From contig WRHK01000009.1 of NCBI GenBank assembly GCA_009783295.1, positions 1 through 64,000 on the forward strand: 64,000 bases of DNA. The letters are read 5' to 3'. Made by a program: the position numbers and the translations under genes. The notes under the pieces were generated by a model. That model did not search any database. It was not told the origin of the DNA and saw nothing but the letters and a program-made list of their open reading frames with translations. Positions 1 to 8,346 of the stretch are shown here, in pieces. The DNA is from Promicromonosporaceae bacterium (GTDB taxonomy: Bacteria; Actinomycetota; Actinomycetes; Actinomycetales; Cellulomonadaceae). Position 1 is the stretch's first letter. Every line of letters starts with the position of its first letter.

Positions 1-1
1 G

Positions 2-34
2 GTCGCCGACGCCGACTTCCTCGCGCTGGACTGA
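2..34 (+). CDS. C-terminal end of an unidentified gene
   Basis: Only the last ten codons are inside the window. The reading frame ends VADADFLALD followed by TGA at 32-34, just before a strong terminator hairpin. The family cannot be identified from so short a tail. The strand is inferred from the open frame and the terminator position. Confidence 0.45.
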   Translation, partial: VADADFLALD

Positions 35-44
35 CGCGACTTTT

Positions 45-90
45 CGCGACGAAGGGTCCGAGGCGTTCTCGCCTCGGACCCTTCGTCGCG
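45..90. terminator. Bidirectional terminator between convergent genes
   Basis: A perfect 20-bp inverted repeat (45-64 with 71-90) closes a 6-nt loop. A TTTT run precedes it on the plus strand, which serves as the U-tract for transcription arriving from the minus-strand gene. It lies between the plus-strand gene ending at 34 and the minus-strand gene ending at 103. Confidence 0.85.
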
Positions 91-102
91 TGCCGCCCGC
101 CG

Positions 103-1656
103 TCACGGCAGGTACGGGTCGACCTCCGGCATGTACCAGCGCTGCTCGACGAGCGCGGTCTCCCAGGCGTGCACCACGGGCTCGCGCGTCTGCGACTCGA
201 AGTGGTACGCGCGGGCCTCCGCGATCCAGACCCGGCTCAGGCCGGCCGCGGCGATCTTGAGCGAGAGGTCGACGTCGTTGAAGTTCACGGGCAGCTGCTC
301 GCTCAGCCCGCCCACCGCGTCGAACGTCGACCGCTTGAGAGCGACGCACGCCGCCGTCAGAGCGCTGACCTCGCGGTCGACGCGCAGCGCAGCGAACGTG
401 CCAGGGTCCTCCTCCGGGTGCATCCGGAAGGCGTGGCGGTAGTGCCCGCCGAACACCTGGACCCCGGCGTGCTGGATGGTCCCGTCGGAGAAGAGCAGGC
501 GCGCGCCCGTCATGCCCACGCCGGGCTCGAACAGCGGCGCCACGAGCTTGCCGACGAGGTCCTCGCCGATCACCTCGACGTCGTCGTTGAGCAGCAGCAC
601 GACGCTGCCGTGGGACGCGAGCACGCCGACGTTGCACTTCTCGCTGTAGTTGAACGGCTTGTCGTACGGGACCAGCAGCAGGCGGTTCCCGGCGATCTCG
701 CGCAGTTCGTCGAGCACGGCCGGGGGCGTGACGGTGTCGTGCACGACGACGATCTCGAGGTTGTCGTGGCCGCCGCGGGCCAGCAGCGACCGGACCGCCT
801 CGACCACGAAGCAGCGGCGCTCGCCCCAGACGATCCCGTCCCCGCCGCGCGTCGGGATGACCACCGACACCTGCAGCTCGGGCGGCAGCGGGTCGCGCAC
901 CACACGGTAGGTGCCCGGGTGCGGCCCGAAGTCCGCGTGCCCCTTCACGCCCGTGCGGCGCAGGTGCTCGTCGACCGCCTTGCGCCCGGCGATCCACGCG
1001 TACGGCTTGGCGTCGGGGTCGCCGGCCGCGGAGCCGGGCACGACACGCCAGTGGTACAGCACCTCGGGGACGTGGACCACGCCGCGGGCCTTCTCGGTCA
1101 CGCGCAGCACCAGGTCGTGGTCCTGCGAGCCGTCGAATCCCTCGTGGAACCCGCCGACCTCCCGCACCAGGGCCGTGCGCAGCACCGAGAGGTGCCCCGT
1201 GTACATGTGGCTGCGGAGGCGCTCCGGCGACCAGTCCGGCTTCCGGAACTCGTCGTAGAACCGGCCCTCGTCGTCCACCTTGTCCTCGTCCGAGTACAGG
1301 TAGTCCGCCTCGGGGTGCACCTTGATGACCTCGGCCATCATCTCGAGCGCGTCGGGGGTGAGCAGGTCGTCGTGGTCCACGAGCACGACGAACTCGCCCC
1401 GGGCGCGCTCGACGCCGTCGTTCGACGCGGCGACGATGTGCCCGTTGGCCTCACGCTCGACGACCACCACGCGCGAGTCGCGCGCGGCGGCAGCGCGGAG
1501 CGTCTCACGCACCCGCGGGTCCGGGGAGAGGTCGTCGACCAGGACGAGCTCCCAGTCGGCGAACGTCTGGCCGACCACCGAGGCGATCATGTCCTCCAGG
1601 ACGTCGATCGGCGGGTTGTAGACCGGGGTGACGATCGAGAACAGCGGCGTCGTCAT
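103..1656 (-). CDS. Two-domain family 2 glycosyltransferase
   Basis: The 517-residue protein carries two GT2 (GT-A fold) units in tandem. The first opens with FSIVTPVYNPP and has the nucleotide-sugar motif VDHDD near residue 100. The second begins around residue 270 with VSVVIPTRGG and has LLLNDDVEV and NFNDVDLS motifs. Proteins of this type transfer sugars to cell-surface glycans, and two domains suggest two transfers or alternating polymerisation. No membrane segment is obvious. The ATG at 1656 is chosen because it overlaps the TGA of the upstream methyltransferase (ATGA), indicating translational coupling. The same frame stays open much further upstream, but that part runs through the methyltransferase and is GC-rich shadow. 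Donor and acceptor are unknown. Confidence 0.9.
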   Translation of the reverse strand: MTTPLFSIVTPVYNPPIDVLEDMIASVVGQTFADWELVLVDDLSPDPRVRETLRAAAARDSRVVVVEREANGHIVAASNDGVERARGEFVVLVDHDDLLTPDALEMMAEVIKVHPEADYLYSDEDKVDDEGRFYDEFRKPDWSPERLRSHMYTGHLSVLRTALVREVGGFHEGFDGSQDHDLVLRVTEKARGVVHVPEVLYHWRVVPGSAAGDPDAKPYAWIAGRKAVDEHLRRTGVKGHADFGPHPGTYRVVRDPLPPELQVSVVIPTRGGDGIVWGERRCFVVEAVRSLLARGGHDNLEIVVVHDTVTPPAVLDELREIAGNRLLLVPYDKPFNYSEKCNVGVLASHGSVVLLLNDDVEVIGEDLVGKLVAPLFEPGVGMTGARLLFSDGTIQHAGVQVFGGHYRHAFRMHPEEDPGTFAALRVDREVSALTAACVALKRSTFDAVGGLSEQLPVNFNDVDLSLKIAAAGLSRVWIAEARAYHFESQTREPVVHAWETALVEQRWYMPEVDPYLP

Positions 1657-2657
1657 CGGGCGGCCCGCTTGAGCAGGCGGACCGGCGCCATGACAAGCCG
1701 GCCGGCCCGCCACGTGGTCGAGCCGCGCAGGTCGGCGCGGTCGTCCGCGAGCTCTGTGACCAGGCCCGACAGGCGCTCGGTCTCGGCCTCGAACGCCGCG
1801 CGCTCGGCCTCCAGTTCGCGCTGCGCCCGCGCGACGCTCGCCTCGAGCCCGATGATGTGGTCGCGCTGGACCAGCTCGGCGTGGTGCCTCGCGGCGATCT
1901 CGCGCGCGGCCTGGGCGTGCTCGTCGTCCGGGACGATCTGGTCGCGGGTGAGCGGCGTCTGGACCGTGGGCAGCTCGCCGGTGGGCTCGCCCGGGGACAC
2001 GCTCACCACGTACTGGTACTCGAGGGCGCGCGGCTGGTGACGCACCCAGTCGACGATGCCCTCGGGCAGCGCGTCGGCATCGATCTCCACCTCGGTACCG
2101 AGGACGTCGAGCACCGGTGCCCATGCCTCGTGGATCACGAGCCCCACGGAGGTCAGCATCTCGACCAGGCTCTCGAGCGTGAAGAACGTGATGTGCGTGC
2201 GGTCCAGCAGCCCGGTGTCCCGGTAGCGCCAGCGGCTCTGGAGCAGAGCTAGTCGCAAGGACCCGTGCGCGACGTTGGGCACCGAGATGACGATGCGGCC
2301 GTCGTCGGCCAGGATCTCCAGCGCGGACCGGAGCACCGCCGCGGGGTCGCGCAGGTGCTCGAGGATGTCGCCGAAGACGATCGCGTCGAACTTCTCGCCC
2401 GGGAAGCTGTCCGCGAGCGGCGACTCCTCGATGTTGCCCACCACGAGGCGCTCGAGCTTGGGGCGCGCCTCTTCGGCGGCCTCGGGGTCCAGCTCGACGC
2501 CGCTGACCTTGCAGCCCTGCGAGTTCAGCGCGTCGGCCAGGAACCCGCCCGCGCACCCGACGTCGAGCACACGCTTTCCGGGGCCGACCAGCTCGACCTC
2601 GAGGGTCTGGCTCGAGTTGCGTACCGTGAGGTCGACGGCGGTCTGGTAGCGGCTCAC
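1653..2657 (-). CDS. Class I SAM methyltransferase with C-terminal coiled coil
   Basis: The 334-residue protein has the SAM-binding motif VLDVGCAGGFLA, acidic residue GVELD, and DAIVFGDILEHL, typical of Methyltransf_11/23 enzymes. The last about 90 residues (HAELVQRDHIIGLEASVARA onward) are charged and heptad-like and end in a basic segment resembling tails seen on glycan-modifying enzymes. It is probably a glycan or sugar methyltransferase working with the downstream two-domain glycosyltransferase, with which it shares an ATGA overlap. The start is the GTG at 2657, preceded by GAGGAG seven bases upstream. The frame stays open to 2768, but that stretch lacks a good ribosome binding site. Substrate is inferred only from context. 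Confidence 0.85.
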   Translation of the reverse strand: MSRYQTAVDLTVRNSSQTLEVELVGPGKRVLDVGCAGGFLADALNSQGCKVSGVELDPEAAEEARPKLERLVVGNIEESPLADSFPGEKFDAIVFGDILEHLRDPAAVLRSALEILADDGRIVISVPNVAHGSLRLALLQSRWRYRDTGLLDRTHITFFTLESLVEMLTSVGLVIHEAWAPVLDVLGTEVEIDADALPEGIVDWVRHQPRALEYQYVVSVSPGEPTGELPTVQTPLTRDQIVPDDEHAQAAREIAARHHAELVQRDHIIGLEASVARAQRELEAERAAFEAETERLSGLVTELADDRADLRGSTTWRAGRLVMAPVRLLKRAAR

Positions 2658-2793
2658 ATCAAGGCTCCTCTGTGTGGTCAGCGCGATCCTGTCGAGCCTA
2701 CCGGCATGTCTCACCCGACCGACGCCGCCAGCGGACCCGGTCCATCCGGCGGGCGGCGGATCGTGCACGGGCGACTACCGGTAGCCTGAGCCG

Positions 2794-4386
2794 GTGGCAC
2801 CCTCGCGCATCAGCCCGCACGCCCGCCTGATGACGTTGGCGGCGGCTGTCGCGATCGTGCTCGGCGCCGTCCTCACCGTGGTCGCGTGGGCCACGGCCTC
2901 GCCCCCCGGGTCGTCGCCCGACGAGGACTTCCACATCACCTCGATCTGGTGCCCCAGCACCACCGACGGCGTGTGCCCCACTCGCGTCGAGAGCGGCAAG
3001 ACGCAGGTCGAGGTGCCCGACCTCCTCGTCGACGGCGCACGCTGCAGCATCTTCCAGAACGCCGAGTCCGGCGCGTGCTTCGAGGACTTCGGCCACGGCA
3101 CGGTGTGGACCTCTCGGCTCAACGCGGGCGGCTACGTCGGCACGTACTACACGATCATGCATGCGTTCGTGGGCACCGACGTCCTCGCGTCCGTGTTCGT
3201 GATGCGCATCGTCAACGGGCTGCTCGCCGTCGCGCTGCTCACCGCGCTCCTCTTCCTGCTTCCCCGGGGCGGGGGCCGGTACCTGCTGTACACGGTGCTC
3301 CCGCTCGCCGTGCCCTTCGCGGTCTACATCGTCGCGAGCGTCAACCCGAGCAGCTGGGCGGTCACCGGCGTCATCGTCGCCTTCTTCGGCGCCTACGGGC
3401 TCTTCCAGCACGTCTCGCGAGCCCGCAAGATCGGGCTGGTCGTCGTCACGCTGGTCGGTGCGTTGATGGCGGCGGCGGCGCGCGCCGACTCCGCCGCGTA
3501 CGTGGGCGTAGCGATCGTCGCCCTGGCCGTCATGTTCGTGCGGCTGACGCGGTCCCGGGGCACGTTGATCACCGTCGGGGCGCTCGCCGCCGTCCTGGCG
3601 ATCGGCCTGGTGGGCTTCTTCGCCTCCGGCCAGTCGGGCCACGTGCTGCGGGGCTTCAGCGGCGGTACCGCGCAGCAGACCGGGTGGACGCTGCTTTTCA
3701 CCAACATGCGGAACGTCCCCGCACTTCTTCTCGGGTTCTCCGCCGTGAACCCGAACGCGCTCAACTGGCTCGACACGCCGATGCCCGCCATCGTGTGGGC
3801 CACCGCCGTAGCACTCGCATGCGGGGTCGGCTGGATGGGCCTCGCCACGATGAACGGCCGCAAGGCGGTGGCCCTCGGGGGGACGTCGCTCGTGTACGTC
3901 GCGCTGCCCCTGCTGTTCCTGCAGGTGAGCGGCGCGAAGGTCGGGTCCGTCTACCAGGCGCGCTACACGCTCCCGCTCGCCTTCGTCGTGATGGCCACCG
4001 CGCTATGGTCCACGAAGGACGGCGGCGCGCCCCGGATGTCGCTCACGCAGACGAGCGTGCTGGTCGGCGGGCTCGCGGTCGCGCATGGCGTCGCGCTGCA
4101 CACCCAGATCCGCCGGTTCGTGACGGGCCTCGACGTCACGGGGTTCGACCTGAACCGCAACGCCGAGTGGTGGCACGCCGGCCCGTCCCCCATGGTCACG
4201 TGGGCCATGGGGACAGGCGGGTTCGTGCTGCTGCTGGCAGCCCTGTTCCTGGTGCGACGCGAGCCGGTCGGGGCGACTCCCTCCGGCCTGCCCGTCCCCG
4301 TGCCGGCGAGCGAGGACGTCACCGTCCCGCTCCCGCCGACCCGACGCGCCCGCCGCCACCCCGTGCGGACCCGCGCGGCGGGCTGA
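2794..4386 (+). CDS. DUF2142 family polytopic membrane protein
   Basis: The 530-residue protein has an N-terminal membrane segment (about residues 10-33), an extracellular loop beginning SPDEDFHITSIWC with several cysteines, then about ten further hydrophobic segments, and a Pro/Arg-rich cytoplasmic tail. SPDE near the first segment is a hallmark of DUF2142, a GT-C-like family common in actinobacterial polysaccharide clusters. A glycosyl transfer or export role is plausible but unproved. Start is GTG at 2794. It is transcribed divergently from the methyltransferase, sharing a 136-bp intergenic region, and converges on the nucleotide-sugar dehydrogenase. Confidence 0.85.
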   Translation: MAPSRISPHARLMTLAAAVAIVLGAVLTVVAWATASPPGSSPDEDFHITSIWCPSTTDGVCPTRVESGKTQVEVPDLLVDGARCSIFQNAESGACFEDFGHGTVWTSRLNAGGYVGTYYTIMHAFVGTDVLASVFVMRIVNGLLAVALLTALLFLLPRGGGRYLLYTVLPLAVPFAVYIVASVNPSSWAVTGVIVAFFGAYGLFQHVSRARKIGLVVVTLVGALMAAAARADSAAYVGVAIVALAVMFVRLTRSRGTLITVGALAAVLAIGLVGFFASGQSGHVLRGFSGGTAQQTGWTLLFTNMRNVPALLLGFSAVNPNALNWLDTPMPAIVWATAVALACGVGWMGLATMNGRKAVALGGTSLVYVALPLLFLQVSGAKVGSVYQARYTLPLAFVVMATALWSTKDGGAPRMSLTQTSVLVGGLAVAHGVALHTQIRRFVTGLDVTGFDLNRNAEWWHAGPSPMVTWAMGTGGFVLLLAALFLVRREPVGATPSGLPVPVPASEDVTVPLPPTRRARRHPVRTRAAG

Positions 4387-4412
4387 CCGCCGCGCGGGCC
4401 GTCAGGCGGTCA
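4384..4412. terminator. Convergent hairpin containing both stop codons
   Basis: TGACCGCC (4384-4391) pairs perfectly with GGCGGTCA (4405-4412). The TGA of the DUF2142 gene and the TGA of the opposing dehydrogenase form the two ends of the stem. No T-tract is evident, so termination strength is uncertain. Confidence 0.5.
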
Positions 4413-5711
4413 CGCGCGCGAGCCGGCGCCCAGCACGATGCGCGGCGTCCCGGCCCAGAGCGCGGCGTCGGTGACGTGCCGGCCGTCGACCATCAGGCGC
4501 ACGCCCGGAAGGTCGGCCGGGGCGAGCGCACGGTAGTCGGCGTGGTCCGTCTGCACGACGGCGACGTTGACCGGCTCGCCCATGTGGTACGCGGCGAAGC
4601 CCAGCTTGGCGAGCTCCTCGTCGGTGTACAACGGGTCGTGCACCAGCACGTCCGCGCCACGGCGGACCAGCGCCTCGACCGTGGCGAACACACCGGAGAA
4701 CGCCGTCTCCTTCACGCCACCGCGGTACGCAGCCCCCAGCACGACGGCCCGCACGCCGGTCAGGTCGCCCAGGAGCTCCTCCGCCCGCGCGACTAGGCGC
4801 TCCGGCATCTCGGCGTTGACGCGGCGGGCGTCGCGCACGATCGTCGCCTCCGGGTCGACCGACAGGTACAGGCGCGGGTACACGGGGATGCAGTGCCCGC
4901 CGACCGCGATGCCGGGGCGATGGATGTGGCTGTAGGGCTGCGAGTTGCTGGCCGCGATGACGGCATGGACGTCGATGCCCTGCTTGTCCGCGAAGAGCGC
5001 GAACTGGTTCGCCAGGCCGATGTTGACGTCGCGGTAGGTGGTCTCCGCAAGCTTCGCGAGCTCGGAGGCCTCCGCCGAGCCGAGGTCCCACACACCGTTC
5101 GCGCGAGGCAGGTCGGGGCGCTCGTCGAAGTCCAGCACGGCCTCGTAGAACTCGCGGGCGCGCTGCGCGCCGGCCTCGCTCAGGCCGCCGATGAGCTTGG
5201 GGTACTTGCGCAGGTCGGCGAACACGCGACCTGTGAGGACGCGCTCCGGCGAGAAGACGAGATGGAAGTCCTCGCCCTCGGTGAGGCCCGAGATCTCCTC
5301 CAGCATCGGCTTCCAGCGGCCGCGCGTGGTGCCGACGGGCAGCGTCGTCTCGTACGAGACGAGCGTGCCCGGTGTGAGGTGCTCGGCCAGTGAGCGCGTC
5401 GCGACGTCCATCCACCCGAAGTCCGGGGCGGCCGTCTCCTCGTCGACGAACAGCGGCACCACCAGCACGACGGCGTCCGCACCCGGGATCGCATCGGCGT
5501 AGTCGGTGGTGGCCCGCAGGTGGCCCGCCGGGACCAGCTCCGCCAGCTTCTCGGCCAGGTGCGCCTCGCCGGGGAAGGGCTCCGCGCCCGCGTTCACCAT
5601 GGCGACGGTGTCGGCGTTGATGTCGACGCCGACCACCTCGTGCCCCTTGCTCGCGAACTGGACAGCCAGGGGGAGGCCGATCTTGCCCAGGGCGACGACG
5701 GCGATACGCAT
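4410..5711 (-). CDS. UDP-GlcNAc/UDP-ManNAc 6-dehydrogenase (WbpA/WecC-like)
   Basis: The 433-residue protein matches the UDP-glucose/GDP-mannose dehydrogenase family. It has an N-terminal Rossmann motif (VVALGKIGLPLA), a central helical domain (FSPERVLTGRV) and the catalytic Cys at about residue 274 in GGHCIPVYP, followed by a C-terminal nucleotide-sugar domain. The family oxidises C6 of a UDP-sugar twice with NAD. The neighbouring 2-epimerase and the wbp-like genes at 15.4-18.1 kb suggest UDP-GlcNAc (WbpA role) or UDP-ManNAc (WecC role) as substrate. Start is ATG at 5711. It is divergent from the 2-epimerase across 104 bp. The family call is firm; the substrate is inferred. Confidence 0.9.
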   Translation of the reverse strand: MRIAVVALGKIGLPLAVQFASKGHEVVGVDINADTVAMVNAGAEPFPGEAHLAEKLAELVPAGHLRATTDYADAIPGADAVVLVVPLFVDEETAAPDFGWMDVATRSLAEHLTPGTLVSYETTLPVGTTRGRWKPMLEEISGLTEGEDFHLVFSPERVLTGRVFADLRKYPKLIGGLSEAGAQRAREFYEAVLDFDERPDLPRANGVWDLGSAEASELAKLAETTYRDVNIGLANQFALFADKQGIDVHAVIAASNSQPYSHIHRPGIAVGGHCIPVYPRLYLSVDPEATIVRDARRVNAEMPERLVARAEELLGDLTGVRAVVLGAAYRGGVKETAFSGVFATVEALVRRGADVLVHDPLYTDEELAKLGFAAYHMGEPVNVAVVQTDHADYRALAPADLPGVRLMVDGRHVTDAALWAGTPRIVLGAGSRA

Positions 5712-5815
5712 GGAGGCAGCAACCTTCCGAGGGAGTTGACGGGGCTGCGTCGATGCTACCGTCCACGCGTTGCGATCCGTCGTCCGCGTGGAACTGTGCG
5801 CCCTATCATCGGGGC

Positions 5816-6883
5816 GTGAAGCTCCTGAGCGTCGTCGGCGCCCGCCCGCAGTTCGTCAAGCTCGCCCCGATCGCCAATGCTGCGGCTGCGGCGGGCGTGG
5901 AGCACGTCATCGTGCACACCGGGCAACACTACGACCCGATGCTCTCGGATGTCTTCTTCCGTGATCTGGGCATCCCCGACCCGGACGTGCACCTGGGCGT
6001 CGGGTCCGGATCGCACGGCGTCCAGACGGGGGCCATCCTCGGTGCGCTCGATGCGGTGTTCGACGAGCACAGGCCCGACTGGGTGCTCGCCTACGGCGAC
6101 ACCAACTCGACGCTCGCCGCGGCCGTCGCGGCCGTCAAGATGCACTTTCCTCTCGCCCATCTTGAGGCTGGGCTCCGCTCGTTCAACCGGAGGATGCCCG
6201 AGGAGCACAACCGGGTGCTCACCGACCACGCCGCCGACCTGTGCCTGGCGCCCACGGAGGTTGCGATGGGGCACCTCGCTGACGAGGGGCTTGCGCAGCG
6301 ATCGGTGCTCGTCGGCGACGTGATGACTGACGTGTTGTACCAAGTGCGCGACGCCGCGGCTGACCGCGAGGTGCCGCTGCTCGGGGAGCTCGGGCTGGCG
6401 CGACACGAGTTCTATGTCGCCACCCTTCACCGCGCGGAGAACACCGACGATCCGGCTCGGCTCGACTCGATCGTGGAGGCTCTTGCAGGCCTCGACAGGC
6501 CGCTCGTGCTGCTCGCTCACCCGCGCGTCGTCGCCAAGGCCGCCGAGCACGGGATCGACCTCAATCGCGGAACCGTGCGCGTGCACGCGCCACTCGCCTA
6601 CCCTGACCTCGTTGCCGCCGTGCTCGCCTCTGCGGGCGTCGTCACCGATTCCGGCGGTCTGCAGAAAGAGGCGTTCCTGCTCCGCGTCCCGTGCACGACG
6701 GTGCGCCCGGAGACTGAGTGGGTCGAGACCGTCGCGCTCGGCTGGAATGTGCTCGCGCAGACCGCAGACGAGATCCGCGCGGCCGTCACCCGCCCGGCGC
6801 CAGTTCCGACGGACGAGGCGCCCTACGGCGACGGCGACGCCGCGAGCCGGGTCATCTCGGTGCTCGTGAACTCGGCTCGGTGA
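5816..6883 (+). CDS. wecB: Non-hydrolysing UDP-N-acetylglucosamine 2-epimerase
   Basis: The 355-residue protein is normal length for the family. Motifs include SVVGARPQFVKLAP, HTGQHYDPMLSD, the catalytic-site segment LEAGLRSFNRRMPEEHNR and DSGGLQKEA near the C terminus. These enzymes interconvert UDP-GlcNAc and UDP-ManNAc. The WbpI subset acts on UDP-GlcNAc3NAcA, which the wbp-like genes here would supply. The start is taken as GTG at 5816 (MKLLSVVGARPQ). An in-frame upstream ATG at 5753 would add 21 residues lacking homology. It is separated from the rest of the pathway by an insertion-sequence remnant. Confidence 0.92.
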   Translation: MKLLSVVGARPQFVKLAPIANAAAAAGVEHVIVHTGQHYDPMLSDVFFRDLGIPDPDVHLGVGSGSHGVQTGAILGALDAVFDEHRPDWVLAYGDTNSTLAAAVAAVKMHFPLAHLEAGLRSFNRRMPEEHNRVLTDHAADLCLAPTEVAMGHLADEGLAQRSVLVGDVMTDVLYQVRDAAADREVPLLGELGLARHEFYVATLHRAENTDDPARLDSIVEALAGLDRPLVLLAHPRVVAKAAEHGIDLNRGTVRVHAPLAYPDLVAAVLASAGVVTDSGGLQKEAFLLRVPCTTVRPETEWVETVALGWNVLAQTADEIRAAVTRPAPVPTDEAPYGDGDAASRVISVLVNSAR

Positions 6884-6892
6884 CGTCAATGG

Positions 6893-7384
6893 ATGCGCGG
6901 CTGCCCGAAAACGAGAGGTGAGCTGACTGGCATCGTTGTGTCGCTTGCCCAGACTTCTGAACTCATCGCGCGCGCCTGGCAGGTCCACGCCGGCCGCCCG
7001 CCCGAGGACCGGTACGACTTCGAACTGGGGTTCGGGCGAGCCGTCACGATGGTCTTGGACCTCGTGCGCCACAACCTCGCCCAGCACGTCACCGCTGATC
7101 TGCACGGCATCTCCCAGCCCACCGTCTCGCGGATCTACCGCTACCTGCTGCCGATCCTCGGTCAGGTCACCGCCCTGGACCGCTCCCACCTCGCCGACGT
7201 GCTCGAACGCGGGATCGTGTTGATCGACAACAGACCTGTCCCGACCGAGAACCGCGCGAACACGGGCAAGACGAAATTCAATGGCAAGCATCGCAAGCAG
7301 GCGCCGAACATCCAGGTTGCCACTCAACCTCCACCACATCTCAGCGCTCAGCGGTTAGGAGCGTGTACAGTGCTCGCGTGTTGA
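6893..7384 (+). pseudogene. Truncated IS5-type (DDE_Tnp_4) transposase remnant
   Basis: The open frame encodes an N-terminal helix-turn-helix (about residues 60-88, with ISQPTVSRIYRYLLPIL) followed by the beginning of a DDE domain (LIDNRPVPTENR, then GKHRKQAPNIQVA). This is the arrangement of HTH_Tnp_4/DDE_Tnp_4 transposases of the IS5 group. The match ends near 7325 and the later catalytic Asp and Glu region is missing; the last residues are unrelated read-through. Its true start is unclear and no terminal inverted repeats were recognised. It separates the 2-epimerase from a lower-GC block and is probably a scar of gene transfer. Confidence 0.75.
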
Positions 7385-8346
7385 GAAGACCGACAAGGCC
7401 ATCGCGTGCACCGCGGAAGACCAAACGAGTTCTGATCTATGGCACGTCACAGAAGGATGTGCTGGCTAGGTTCTTCATCGAACACGGACTCAAGGTCTCG
7501 GTTTGGCCAGATCGCACGAAAATTCGGCAGAACCGACTCGTTCAAATTAAGATGCTCTGGCAGCTGATTCGCGCGGATACCGTGTACGTCCTCTACGTAT
7601 TTACCAGCGATCCAATCATCCGGGCTTCCCGTTCGTTCGGCAAGAAGACCATCGCACAGTGGTTTGGACTGCGCAAGAAAACGATCGCACACTGGATTGG
7701 ATCGGATGTCCTCTTGGCGCTGCGCCAAGCACAGGGCGACACGACGTATCTATCGAAGTTCGGGGCACATCACAATCTCGCGGTCTCACCGTTGCTGGTT
7801 TCTGAACTGGCGTCCATGGGCCTGGCAGCGGATCTCGTGCCGCTCCTTCCTTATCACCAGGCGAGCCCTGAGTCGGGGTTGCCAGAACGTCATGCCGTTC
7901 TGGTTTATCTACCCAAAGGCAAGGAGTTGTTCTACGGACGCGACCTAGTTTCTGCCCTAGCGACATCGCATCCGGAAATCCCGTTCCGGATTGTTTCCTC
8001 GGACTCCGGCGAAATCGACCAGCCTAACGTGCACTACTACGGCCGCGTGTCCGAGGAGGTACTCAGCGGCCTGTACGACCAGACGTCAATCCTGTTGCGC
8101 CTGACCGAGCATGACGGCATGCCGTTCATGGTTCTCGAGGCTCTGCTCAAGGGCAAAAGCGTACTGTACTCGTTCGACTTCCCCCATGTCGTCACCCCAC
8201 GCTCGCGCAGCATCGACGATGTTCGGGCGGCATTCGACAAACTCGTCGCCAGGCCGCCCGCGCGAAATGTGGCGGGGACCGAATACGTGCAGAGGAATTT
8301 CAACTCTGACCGTATTTGGGAGTCTTATCGAGGTATACTCTACTAG
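7363..8346 (+). CDS. GT-B type glycosyltransferase, low-GC outlier
   Basis: The protein is about 320 residues. Its C-terminal half has the GT4-like donor-site pattern GMPFMVLEALLKGKSVLYSF, preceded by a strand-rich region around residues 180-250. The N-terminal half (RVLIYGTSQKDVLARFF, HWIGSDVLLALR) is consistent with an acceptor domain. It is probably a soluble or peripheral glycosyltransferase of the polysaccharide cluster. Codon use is visibly more AT-rich than in neighbours (AAATTCGGCAG, GAATTTCAAC), pointing to recent acquisition. Starts at 7363 (GTG), 7378 (GTG) or 7381 (TTG) are all possible; AGGAG at 7357-7361 is too close to the first and too far from the others. Its stop overlaps the opposing gene by 4 bp. 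Confidence 0.75.
   Translation: MYSARVLRRPTRPSRAPRKTKRVLIYGTSQKDVLARFFIEHGLKVSVWPDRTKIRQNRLVQIKMLWQLIRADTVYVLYVFTSDPIIRASRSFGKKTIAQWFGLRKKTIAHWIGSDVLLALRQAQGDTTYLSKFGAHHNLAVSPLLVSELASMGLAADLVPLLPYHQASPESGLPERHAVLVYLPKGKELFYGRDLVSALATSHPEIPFRIVSSDSGEIDQPNVHYYGRVSEEVLSGLYDQTSILLRLTEHDGMPFMVLEALLKGKSVLYSFDFPHVVTPRSRSIDDVRAAFDKLVARPPARNVAGTEYVQRNFNSDRIWESYRGILY

Noticed and set aside
103..2556. Extended 817-residue start for the first glycosyltransferase
   Set aside because: The extra 300 residues are the out-of-frame shadow of the methyltransferase; the ATG at 1656 overlaps the methyltransferase stop as ATGA.
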